Part shown: in pieces, positions 49,551-61,680 of the stretch | Layout of the letters: the number at the start of each line of letters is the position of its first letter | Position numbering within the stretch: the stretch's first letter is position 1 | Assembly (NCBI GenBank): GCA_001414345.1 | Contig: LLCB01000227.1 | Coordinates: forward strand, 34,350 to 98,349 | Direction of reading: 5' to 3' | DNA from: Hymenoscyphus infarciens | Taxonomy: Eukaryota > Ascomycota > Leotiomycetes > Helotiales > Helotiaceae | DNA length: 64,000 nucleotides | Notes under the pieces: generated by a model | Told to the model about the DNA's origin: nothing | Seen by the model: the letters and a program-made list of their open reading frames with translations, nothing else | The model's database searches: none | Position numbers and translations under genes: made by a program

Positions 49551-50529
49551 TTTTAATTAAAAGTAGAAGAAGAGTAGTAGAACTTAAAGTAAGTAAACTA
49601 GTAGGTTAACTTATATTCTTATCTTATACTAGGTCTAGCTACTTATCTATAAATAGTTCTTATATAATCTTACTTCTTACCTATACTAAAACCTACTCTT
49701 ATATTAAAACCTACCTCTTTACTTAGATAAAGTTATTAACCTTATTTTAATAAAGAAGAATAAAATTATAATTAAGACTTAGAGATATGTTTTAGCTAAT
49801 TTATAATAGTTTATAGAGCCTTTCTATTTTTTTAAGATACCTCTTCCTTCTTTTATAAAGTAGATTATATTACTATATATAAGAAACGATTTTTTAATAG
49901 ATCCTTAAAAGAAGGCGGTATTATAGTTAGTAAGCTATTTCTACCTAGGTAATACTATTAACCTAAAGAGACCTTTTTTATAGTATAGCTAGAGCCTTCT
50001 TATATACTATTAAACCTATATTAAGCTATAATTCTAATTCCTATTCTCTCTTTAAATACTACTCTAATATTCTTTTTAAAATCGTTAAATTAGTATATAT
50101 AGTATTAGAAGTATAAGGTAGACGTCGACGTCGAATTAACTTTAAAAGATTTAATATAATATTAAGTAATCTATAAGTCTATTAGTATATTACTATACTA
50201 TAACCTTACTTTATAATAAACGTACGCTTAATATACTCGAGTAATTAAGGTTAGATAGGTTTATAAGCTACTAGATAAGTGCTTTTATTATAATACTATT
50301 TAAGATTTTTCTTATAATATCTCTTAGACTATATTTATAATATATTATAATAAGTTAATTAGATTTAGATCAGCCTTATTTATAAAGATAGCTAGGAGTA
50401 TAACTTACTTATACTTTTATTAGATTACTAGACACTCTACCTACCTTTTACTATAGGTTATCAGCCTATACTAAGGTAATCGTATTCTCTATACCTTATA
50501 GATTAATCAATTTATAGACTAATAGTACT

Positions 50530-50905
50530 ACTAAAAGTATAGGTAAGCTATCTTACTAGAAAAGTAAGTAAGCCTCTAAAATTTATAAGTAAGCCGCTAA
50601 AAGTATAGGTAAGCCACTAAAAGTATAGGTAAGCTACTAAAAGTTATAAGTAAGCTACTAAAAAAGCAAGTAAGCCTCTAAAATAAGCAAGTAAGCCGCT
50701 AAAAGTATAGGTAAGCTACTAAAAGTTACAAGTAAGCTACTAAAAAAGCAAGTAAGCCTCTAAAATAAGCGAGTAAGCTACTAAAAGTATAGATAAGCTA
50801 CTAAAAGTTATAAGTAAGCTACTAAAAAAGTAAGTAAGCCTCTAAAATAAGCGAGTAAGCTACTAAAAGTATAGGTAAGCTACTAAAAGTTATAAGTAAG
50901 CTATT
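50530..50905. repeat. 82-bp higher-order array of 20-bp GTAAGCTACTAAAA units
   Basis: AAGCCTCTAAAA recurs at about 50,672, 50,754 and 50,836 (82-bp spacing), with an earlier copy at 50,570. Within each unit a roughly 20-bp subrepeat, GTAAGCTACTAAAAGTATAG, is repeated about four times with small changes. Confidence 0.88.
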
Positions 50906-52839
50906 ATGATTTAAGAGGCCTTCTTATAAATATCCCTCTATATTATAAAAATCCCTCTCTATAATAAACATCCTCTACTCTACAAGCTTAGTATACTCTT
51001 AGAGTATAGCGGCTACTTATTCAGAGGTCTATATATAACCGTAGTTCTAGATAAGCTATTCGCTATATCTAAGAAGTATTCTTAGTTAGTTAAAACTATT
51101 ATTATAGTTAAAATAGGCTAATTATTTATATAACCTAGACTACCTAATTTAACCTAGCTCTTACTAGATAAAGAAAGTAGTATTATAATCTATACTTAGT
51201 CTTAGTAGTAAAATAACACTAAAATACTCTCTTTTTATTTATTTATATATAATTCTATATATATTTTAATACTATGTTATTTAACTATCTAAATCTATAT
51301 AGTCTTATAAGTCTAGTAATTACGCCCTTTTCTATCTTTATCTTTATTTATAATTATAAGTAAAAAGAAGGTAAAAAGAGAACGTTTTAGTATTATTTTA
51401 CTACTAAGACTAAGTATAGATTATAGTACTACTTTCTTAAAACGAGGTAAGCTAATAGAAGATATAACTTTACCTAGTACTCGGTTTAGGTTTAATAACA
51501 TTACTTTATATAATACTATAAACACTCTATATATACTATATAGATAAAAAGATTTATAAAATAGTACTAACCTTAAACATAAACCCTAAAAATATATATT
51601 AAGATTCTCTAGCTTATAATAAGGACTAGAACCACGTATCTTAAGGTTCTTAAGCCTCTTAACTCTCTTAAGAACGTATTTAGACACGAAACTTATATTA
51701 TAATCTTAATCTTACTTAAGCTTATTAAGCTTCTCTAACTTTTATAAACAAAGACTATATTTAAGTATATATCTCTTAAAAAGTATACTTATAACTACCT
51801 TTTTTAATAAGAAATATTTATTATTCTCTCTATCTTAATCCTTATCTCTTAATATAATATTATAAAAACTATAATACTAAGAGCCTACTATCTTATAGTA
51901 TAACATCATCCTTAATACTAGACTATATACTACTAAGATCCCTCTTTTATTAGATTACCTCTAAGGTTAACTTAATAGCTATAATTCTTTTAGACTAAGT
52001 CTAGCCTATTGTTAAAGATCTCTAGATAGATTATATTAAGTATAATAAATAAGAAGATAATATTACTTAAAATAGAGAAGTTAAACTTTAGAGTAGTACT
52101 ATCTTTATACTTCTTTAATTATAATATATTAACCCTAATAAAGAAAGCCTTACTACTAGAGCTCCTACTCTCTTAAAACAAAGTATAAGATAGTATTAGT
52201 TACTATATAAGATAGAATATTATATATCTTTACTAAGTTATATATTTCGCTTTCTAATTAGTAATTAGATAATTAATTACTTACTTAATATATCTACTAT
52301 TAGCTTAAGCTATTATATTAGCTACCTCTATATACTTCTCCTATATCTCTAAGTAGTTCTTCGATTCCTACCTTCTAAGACGATTATAATTTAGACCTTG
52401 AATACGATCTTAAAGTAATAGGCTAATATTATAGGTATAAGATTAGTATAAACTAAGCTATTAAGAAGAACCACGATACTATAGTCTATTATCTTTTTAA
52501 TTATCTTAGCGTTTCTTATAAAACATTTATAATAAAGCAACGGTTTACTCTATACTTATTATATTTAGAGTAAAAGCGTTATTAGGTTAATTAAGGTATT
52601 TATATAACTTAGGATTTAGTTAGGTTAGGCTAGGATTTAGAGCTTTAAACTAAGATTTAGATCTAGCTAAGCTTAAGATAGAAGATATTAGATAATTTTT
52701 TAGATTAGATTAGAGTTTATATATATATTTAATAATATTTTCTAGTATATTACGCTATTTATAGTACTAGTAACTAGATTAGAATAGTTTATATATTTAA
52801 TTAGTTTTAGAACTTCTATATTAAAAGAGAGCCTATATT

Positions 52840-52985
52840 AAGAGCCTACTCTAAGAGCTTACTCGTTAGAGAATAGCTTACTAGAGAGCGAGCTTACTCG
52901 TCAAAGAATAGCTTACCTAAGAGCCTGCCCTAGAAGCCTACTCTAGAAGCTTATCTAGTAAGCAGAGCTTACCTAGACCTCTAAA
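52840..52985. repeat. Cluster of GAGCTTACTC units
   Basis: AGAGCTTACTCGT, GAATAGCTTACTAGAG and AGAAGCTTATCTAG units are repeated at irregular spacing. CG dinucleotides survive here, unlike in most of the block. Confidence 0.6.
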
Positions 52986-53486
52986 TTTATTCTATTCTAG
53001 TATACTTTAGAAAACTATAGAATAATTATAAGATTATAAAGAGAGGAAAGTAGAAAGGAGGGAAGTAAGATATATTAGAGTTAGTTTTTTAGTCTATTTA
53101 AGCTATACTATATATCCTCTTTATCTTAAACACTTTTTATTACTCTAATTAATAAGCTAAGATCTCTATTATACCTAAGGTTACTAAAGCTAAGCTAGTA
53201 AAAAAAAAGCTATATAATATGCCTAGGAGCTATTCTATACCCTCTTCTATCTTATTCTTACTTAAAGTATCTCTTTTATTCCTTTAACTTAAGTAGAGCC
53301 TATATTAGTATTTACCTTAATATTATCTATAATATAGTTAAGACTATATAAGAGATAGGTTCCTATAGATTACTAGTATAAAGGAAGAAGAGAGGTATTC
53401 TTATAAACTCTAACTTTGCTTATACTAAATTTATATTAAATAAAACCTAAGACTAATTCTAACTAATAGAAATATATCTTAAGAGG

Positions 53487-53700
53487 GTATTTATAATAAA
53501 GATAGTATTTATAATAAAGGTAGTATTATTTATAATATAGAGAAAAGTAATAAGACTATTATATAATAGTCTTCTTATTTCTCCTCTTATTATAAATAAT
53601 ACTACTCTTATTATAAATACTACTTCTATTATAAATACTAGTCTTATTATAAATACTACTTCTATTATAAATACTACCTTTATTATAAATATATATATTA
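53487..53700. repeat. Large palindrome of about 18-bp tandem units
   Basis: The centre AAGACTATTATATAATAGTCTT (53,552-53,573) is a perfect palindrome. Outward on the left lie units of TTTATAATAAAGGTAGTA, and on the right the reverse complement, ATTATAAATACTACTTCT, repeated five to six times. The whole can fold into one long hairpin or cruciform. Confidence 0.85.
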
Positions 53701-53850
53701 TTATAGAGAGTCTAAAGTTATAAAGCTATATATACTATTAAACGTTAGAGAATAGTGCTTTATTTAAAGTTACTAAAAGAGTCTAAGTACTTACTAATAT
53801 ATTATAGGTCTAGTCTTCGAGTAGCTGTAAATAGCTAACTAGGAGAGTGT

Positions 53851-54232
53851 AATTTACTAGATATTAGGTTAGATTAGGAGAGTTAGTAATGTTAGACTAT
53901 TAAGATTAAGAAGTCTAAAGAAGTTAAGCTAACTAGCGAAGTATAATAAACGAATATTAGATTAGAGGAGTCTATAATGTCGAGCTAGTTTATAAAGTAT
54001 AATAAAAAAGACTATAAAGCCTAAATAGAGGTTTATTAGATATTAGATTAGATTAGAGAGGTTAGTAATATTAAGCTACTAAGATTAAGAAGTCTAAAAG
54101 AGTTAAGCTAACTAGCGAAGTATAACAAACGAATATTAGATTAGAGGGGTTTATAATATTAGACTAGTTTATAAAGTATAATAAAAAAGACTATAAAGCC
54201 TAAATAGGGGTTTATTAGATATTAGGTTAGTT
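53851..54232. repeat. 179-bp tandem duplication, about 2.1 copies
   Basis: The marker GATATTAGGTTAGATTAG, or a variant, begins at 53,860, 54,039 and 54,218, an exact 179-bp spacing. The copies share GTTAAGCTAACTAGCGAAGT and a tail ending GACTATAAAGCCTAAATAG. Differences between copies are mostly C/T and G/A. Confidence 0.88.
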
Positions 54233-57200
54233 TAAAAGAAGAGTTTAATTATTCTTCTTTCTATTCTTCTTCCTCTTTTTTTTCTTCTTCTTCTCTTATT
54301 TACGTTCCTTCTTTACTCGTTCTATCTCTTAAATCTGCTACTTAAGTTCGTCCTCTTCTATAAGTCTAGCTATTACTTAGTTAATAGAGTAGAACTGAAT
54401 TTCGTAAGAAGCGTAACAAAAGATTATATTTTATAATATAAATAGAATATAGTTAATATTAGTTATAGAGATTAATAAGATATATTTAAAGAGGTCTTTA
54501 TATTACTTAGACTAATTAGGATCAGGAGCTGATTTATAGTAATTAGCCTAGTAGATTAGTCGCCTAAATAGTTAAGTTACTACCTTATAGAGCTTAATCA
54601 CTAACTTACCTATATAACTAGTTATAACTTACTAGTATAGAGCTAGCTTACTCGTACCTTATCTCTAATAACCTATATTTAAGCTTAATCTTATTATATC
54701 TTATTATATTATAACTTTTTAGCAAGGTCGAGTCTAGAGAGTACTCTAATAAGCCTCTCTATATAGGCGCTTTAAAGATACTTTTCTTCTTTAAAAGTAG
54801 CTAATATCTTAAGATACTAAAGACTTTTTAATACTTAATAACTTTAATATAAATAAAGATTATAATCTATAGATTAATTAAGACTTTAATATTTTTACTC
54901 CTTAATACTTTAATATTACTTAAAAGAAACTAAAATAAATAAATCTTTAAAACCGAGCTACTCGCTATACTAATTAAGAAACTACGATTCTATTTCTTAG
55001 GCTTACTATGTTTACTAGTCTAGTAAGGTATAATTCTATAAACTATAGAAGAATTACTAGAAATATGATTTATATTACTCTTTATTATAAGGTTCTAAAT
55101 TAGGTATTTAAAGGAGCTATAAACTAACATCTTAGTAGAAGAAGCTATATCTAGGGATATTATATATTATAGCTATCTATAGTTAAAGGTAATATTATTA
55201 TTATAATCTAGATATTTCTTATTAAGTCCTTATAACTCTATACTAGCCTTTTATCTTAATCTCTTAGAATTTTTTTACTATATTATTATATATAGTAAGA
55301 TTTCTAAATAAGCCTAGTTTTATAGTCTTATAAAATTTATTTAGCTTAAATACTTTATTTATATACTAGACCTATAAAAACTATAGAAGTATACTTATTT
55401 TAATTAGATTAGAGCTATTAAGTACTACTAAGTGCTTTTTAATTAAAAAGTTTAAGCCTCTTACTCTACTAATACTATATCTTCTACTAATACTCTTAGA
55501 GCCTAGACTATGCTCTTATTACTATAGTATACTTACTCTACTTGTTTTTATTAAGATAATTCTAATATAAGACTATATATTTAGAGCTAGGATAGAAACT
55601 AGTAGTATAAGTAAGAGATTTAATCTAACTAATATTTTATTAGAGATTAGCTTTAAAAAAGCTTTTTTATACTAAACCTTCTTAGTAGAGAAGTTAATAA
55701 TATATATTATAGTCTTACTCTTACTAGTAATAGTATTATATAAAACCTACTAGAAATCTCTAGTCTAGATAAGAACGAGCAGAATAGTACTATAGAGTAT
55801 AGCTACTACTTTAAAGTAGTAAGTTCTATAAAGATAAAAAGATTTAAGAGGCTTAACTAGACTAGACTTATAAATACAATATACTATTATAAAGTAACTC
55901 TTAGGCTTATTAATTAATACTATAGTAAGAAGTATAAGGTTATAAGTTATATACTCTAGAATATCTTATTAAGACTCTTATTAAATATACATATAATTAT
56001 CTAATATGATATTACTTATAAATTTACTCTATAAATATAAAAGAGATATCCTAAGATAGATATAAGGGTTTAATTTACTATAAATATAATATACTAATAT
56101 ATATATACTCTTAAATATTAAATACTATAGAGCCTCTTCTATACTAAAAGTCTTAGAATGTCTAATAGAGAAGGAGTAGAAAGAGACTAGAGTAGAAAGT
56201 CTTATCTTATATTATTATACTAAATTATATTACTAATAAGCTAGGAAAGTATTCTAAATATATAAATATAATATTATAGAAATACCTAATTACTTTACCT
56301 TAGTAGCTATTTAAATATAAAGTATAAATATATACTTAAAAAGAAGCTTAAATATCTAGAGAATATTAAAAAGGTATACTAGTATCTACTTTTAAAAAGG
56401 AAAATCATTCTTAACTAAGATATTATTAAAATATTAAAAGAGTATACTAAATAATAGATAAGCTTTTATATTTCCTATTTAAAGTTCTTTTATAAGAACT
56501 AGAGTCTTTAGAAATATCTTTATAAAAAGTAATACTTACTTTTAAATAGTTATAATAGTTTATAAAGAAAAAAGAATAAGATACTATCTAAAAAATAAGG
56601 CTTTATAAGAAACTCTTTTAACTACTTCTTTATAAGGAAAATATAAAGGAAAATTTTAGAATTAAGTAAAAAGAGTACCTAGCTATAATAGAAATTCTAA
56701 TACCTATTTTAAAAAGGCTACCTTATAGTTCTTATACTATATAGTATCTATTTAGAAAGCGAACTATTACTAAAATAGTTACTAATACTATTATTATAAC
56801 CGAGGTAGAATTACTAGCTACTAGTTAATTCTATAAAGAATAGAAGTAGTTAGAGGTAGGAAACCTTTATACTAAGTATATAAAAGCATAGACTTAGTAT
56901 TATATTAATAAAGAATTCTTATAATTCTAGATCTAAGTAATATTATAAGTTTAAGAGTAGAGAAATATATATAATTAATATAATATTAAAAGAACTAAAA
57001 AGGCTAGCTAATTACTTTAGAGTCTTTATAAGTAGTCGGTTATTATTCTCTCTAAATTATAAATAATTCTAACCTCTATCTTCTAGGCTTCTAGTACTTT
57101 AGAAGCGAGCCTAGAGAATTAAGAAGCTACTTAATAACCTCTCTTTTAGGGTATGTTTTAAGAGGATCTTATTAAAGATATTTAACCTAGAAACCCTAAA

Positions 57201-57994
57201 AGTAGAATTAAATTAGAGAATATAGTAATATAAGTTAGTATAAGAAGAGGTTATCTTACTATCTTTAGTATTAAATATACTTTATCTTTAATTTATAAAT
57301 AATATAATTATCTTATAAGATATTAATATATACTAGTACTTATAAAGGTATACTAAAGAAAAGGAATTACTTATATATAAGTAGTTAAGATTAGTAAAAT
57401 AGATATAAGATACTTCCTAGATACTACTTAACTACTAGTATTAACTAGGAGGAAATATACCTAGTTATATACTTATTAGTTATAATATTCTAGAGAGAAT
57501 TATTATTACTAAAATAGTAGTTAATTATAATAACTAGTATACTAACCTAGGCTAGAAGGGAAGACTAAAAGGTATTATTTCTTTTATTACTTAATTATAA
57601 TATCCTTTCTAACTATATAGATACTTTAAATACTTTAAATTTATTACTACTAAGCTTTTAAAAACTAGAAGATAATAGAGGTAGGGCTTATATATCTTAA
57701 ATAAAAGAGAGTACTAAGAATACTAAGAATACTAAGAATTCTAAGAATAGCGAAGAAGATATATCTATATTAGATAGAAGTGATAATAAAGAAGCTATAG
57801 TAGAGTATACTAATACCTTAAACGAAGTATTTAGACTTCTTAATATTAAGAAGGATTAGATACTTAATAGAGATAATAGAGAAGAGAATAGAGTAAGAAT
57901 AGCTTAATATAATAGATTAAGAAGTAAGCAATAGTAATTATACTAGATATTTTAAGTTAGAATTTAAAAGGAAAAGGAGAGTAGAAGCTATATA

Positions 57995-58170
57995 TTAATA
58001 GATAAGCTTTATTAGTAGATAAACTATATATTAGTAGATAAGCTATATGTTAATAGATAAGCTTTATTAGTAGTAGAATAGTAGTAAGTAAGTATATTAG
58101 TAAGTAAGTTATATGTCGATAGATAAGCTTTAGAATAGTAGTAAGTAAGTATGTTAGTAGATAAGCTAGG
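57995..58170. repeat. Cluster of GATAAGCTTTATTAGTA units
   Basis: Units such as AGATAAGCTTTATTAGTAG and AGATAAGCTATATGTTAAT alternate with TAGTAAGTAAGTAT segments. A partly coding-like plus-strand frame reads through them. Confidence 0.6.
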
Positions 58171-61100
58171 AAAAAGTAGGCCTATTTATAATTCTATAGC
58201 TTACTAGACTAGTAAATCGCCTAAGAGGACTTAAAGTTTAGGCTATAATATAAGCCTTTAACTATATAGAAAGAGCTCTTATTAGACTATCTCTATTTAA
58301 TAATAACAACTATAATTTAAACGTAAACGCCTCTTTCTTAGCTACTAGTGTCTAACTAAGTTAAGTAAAAAGCGTATTCTCTTAGTAAGTTAACTACCTA
58401 CCTAGTATACTACTTACTTTTTAAAAAGATAATTCTAACTATAATATACTCTATTAATAAAACCTCTTAGTCTATAAGAACGAGAAAACATAAATACTTA
58501 TATACTTATAATATTAGTGTCTTATAAGTACTAGTGCTTGTAGGCGTAAAACGCTAGATTTATTTAAGTAAGTCTAGATTCTATACTAACGTTAAAATAT
58601 ATTATTACTTCTATATTCTATTAACTATAGTATTAACTAAATCTAGAAGCTAATAAAATAAGTACTAAATAAGTTTTAATAAAGGAGAAGAAGAGGATAG
58701 GAGTATATGTATTTCTAGTAGAGTATTAATAAGGAATAAAATAATATATTATATCTAGTACTATTATATAAAAATAACAAGAAGTCTCTTCCTTTCTATA
58801 TTTATATTCTTATATTAAAACCGATATAAAAGAGTCTTCGATCTTAGATTACTATTAGGATTACTAAAGTAATAGTATATTACTATTAAATATACTTAAG
58901 GTATTATATTCGTGTTTATTAGCCTAAGTCGATATAATATCTCTTACTTAAGTTAAGAAGAAATATTTACTCTTTAGTATAAGCTAAGTAGCGAGCTAGA
59001 ATTTACCTATTAGCACGTCTTAGATAGCGAACTAGACTATAACCTCTCTTTATTATATCTTACTAAAGAAGAACAAGTACTTAGTACTTTACTAGTACTT
59101 GTTTTTATATAAACTTAAAAAGGATCTTAGTTATATCTATTCCCTAGTACTTCTATATATACTTATAAGTACTCTTTTATTTTAGTTTATAATAGAGATT
59201 AGTACTAAGAGTTTATTAATTAAAAGAAGATAACTAAGCTTTAATATTACCTCTACTAGTCTTAATATTATTTATACCTCTACTAATAACTCTATCTCTA
59301 AGTACCTCTCTACTAACTATATTATTAGTAATCCTACCTCTTTTATAGACATTTATAAGTACTCCTACCTACCTTTCTTAATTAAAACCGCTACTAATAA
59401 ATTAAAGAATAAGGACTTAACCTTAATTATACTTCTACTAATCTTATTCTTAATTATACTTCTACTAGCCTTATCTATAACTATCTTATCTTATATACCT
59501 TTATATACCTTTATAAGTTCTACTTTTTAATTAACTAAACCTAAGGAAAGAAGCTAAGCTCTAATCGTACTTCTATTAGACTTATCTTCAAGCACACCTA
59601 GTATACCTTACTTACCTTATATACTCTTAGTACCTCTTATATCTCTATAATCTAAATTACTACTTCTAGTTACTAAAGTACGTATCTCTACTCTACTAAT
59701 TTAACCTTATCTAATAGTTATAAGAACCTTAAAGTAATTCCTTTAGTAAGGTTATTAACTAGTTAAGACTTTTACCTAAAACTACTCTTAAATTCGAGGT
59801 TCCTCTATTACCTATATAATCCGAACTTAGTAAACTTTTATAATATACTTTTAATAGCAGCAGCGGTAGCAACAGTAGTAGCAACGGCTTAAACTATAGT
59901 GGTTTCTTTGAATTTATAATAGCGTCTATGTCTAGCTAAAGTACTAAAAGTATTAAGATACCTCTATTAGAGTAGCGAGAATAGATAGAAAGACGACGAC
60001 TTCTAACTAGCTCTTAAAGTAAAAGCATATAGAAGGACTATTCTAAACTTAAGACTACTACTAGGAAGGTTTTACCTAAAGGTAGTAGCTATCTAAAGTT
60101 TACTAAAGACGAGCTAAGCTTACTTAAAGCTACTATTTACTTATATAAATATAACTATAATAAAACTAGAAGCGAACTTATAATATAATATATATACTTA
60201 GGTACTATTATAAGGTTTAAACTCTACCTACTTTATAATTAAATTCTCTAAGTATATTTAAATAGCTTAAAAAGTTTAGGCCTAATAAAGGAGTACCTTT
60301 AATAATATAAGAGAGAGTAGTCTACTATTAATCCTATTAAGTAGATAGAGGCTAATAGCTCTGTTACTTATATAATAGCTAATAACCTTATCTTTATTAA
60401 GCTCTTAGTATTTAATTTATTATTTAATATAAATATTAATATTAACCTAAATAACTACTAGAAGCTTTTAGACATAAATAAGAGTAATAACTATTCTTCT
60501 TAGTAAAGTATAAGACTAGATAAGTTTTAAGCGTTTAACAAAGATAGGTTTTACCTTAATATCTTAGAGAAGTTAAAAAAGATTAGCTTTAAGAATCTCC
60601 TTTACTACCTACTTCGTTTTAATAAACTCTATACTTATATTATCTACTAGGAATAAAAAAGGCTAGATAATACTTCTAATATTAAAAATATAGCTAAGCG
60701 TGATAATATAATAGTATATATAAAGTAGGTACGTTTCTATAAGGAACTTAAGAAGATAACTAGCACTTCATATTTCTTATAAGTTAATAAAAGAACGGTT
60801 TTTAATAATACTTTATATACTTTCACGGTTATATTAGTTAGTAGTATAGTAGTATTTTAGATATACTACTCTATAATTACCTATTACCTAGTTATAAAAG
60901 ATAGAACCTAAAAACTACTAATAAGAGTATATAGTTAGAAGATAATCAATACTATTATAAATAAAGATATTAATAAGCTAATCTAATTTTATAATAGCTT
61001 TAACTAGCTAATATTCTAAGTAAAATTTAAACGCTTCTATAAGCTAGAGAACTACTTTATTACTATAGATATTTAGAGAGTATAAAGCCTTAACTAGCCT

Positions 61101-61489
61101 CTTCTCTTCTCTCCTCTATAATAAGTAGAGATAGCTTAGAGTATAGAATATAGAAGTTACTTTTCTCTTTTTATCTTTCTTAATAGATAGATAGAAACTT
61201 TAGACTATATAACTAGCGTTTCTTACTACTTTTTTAACGCTTTTCTCTCTATTCCTTCTCTCTTACTATAATATATAGAATAGATAGTTAAACTATAGTA
61301 GAGGGCCTTTTTTTAGCTACTAGTTACTTATAGCTATCCTACCTACTTTAGTCAGTTCGTTATATATAATTATAATTAAAGTTTATAAACTAATAGTTAA
61401 TTTCCTTTTTAACCTCCTTTATAGGATTCTAGTAAGGTTAAGGTATTAGAAGCTTAATTTTTAGAGCTTATAAAGAGTACTAGAGATAT

Positions 61490-61680
61490 ACCTACTTACT
61501 TAATTATTAATAGCTTACTTAATTATTAACAGCTTACTTAGTAATTACTAGCTTACTTAGCAGATAATAGTTTTACTTACTAATATCTAGTATATTTAGT
61601 AAATATTTAATATTAGTAAAGAGTAGCTTATACGTTAAATACTAGCTTACTTACTAAAAAGGAGCTTATCTACTAATATT
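61490..61680. repeat. Cluster of AGCTTACTTA units
   Basis: AGCTTACTTAATTATTAAT is repeated twice in tandem and followed by looser AGCTTACTTAG and AGCTTACTTACTAA units. Confidence 0.65.
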
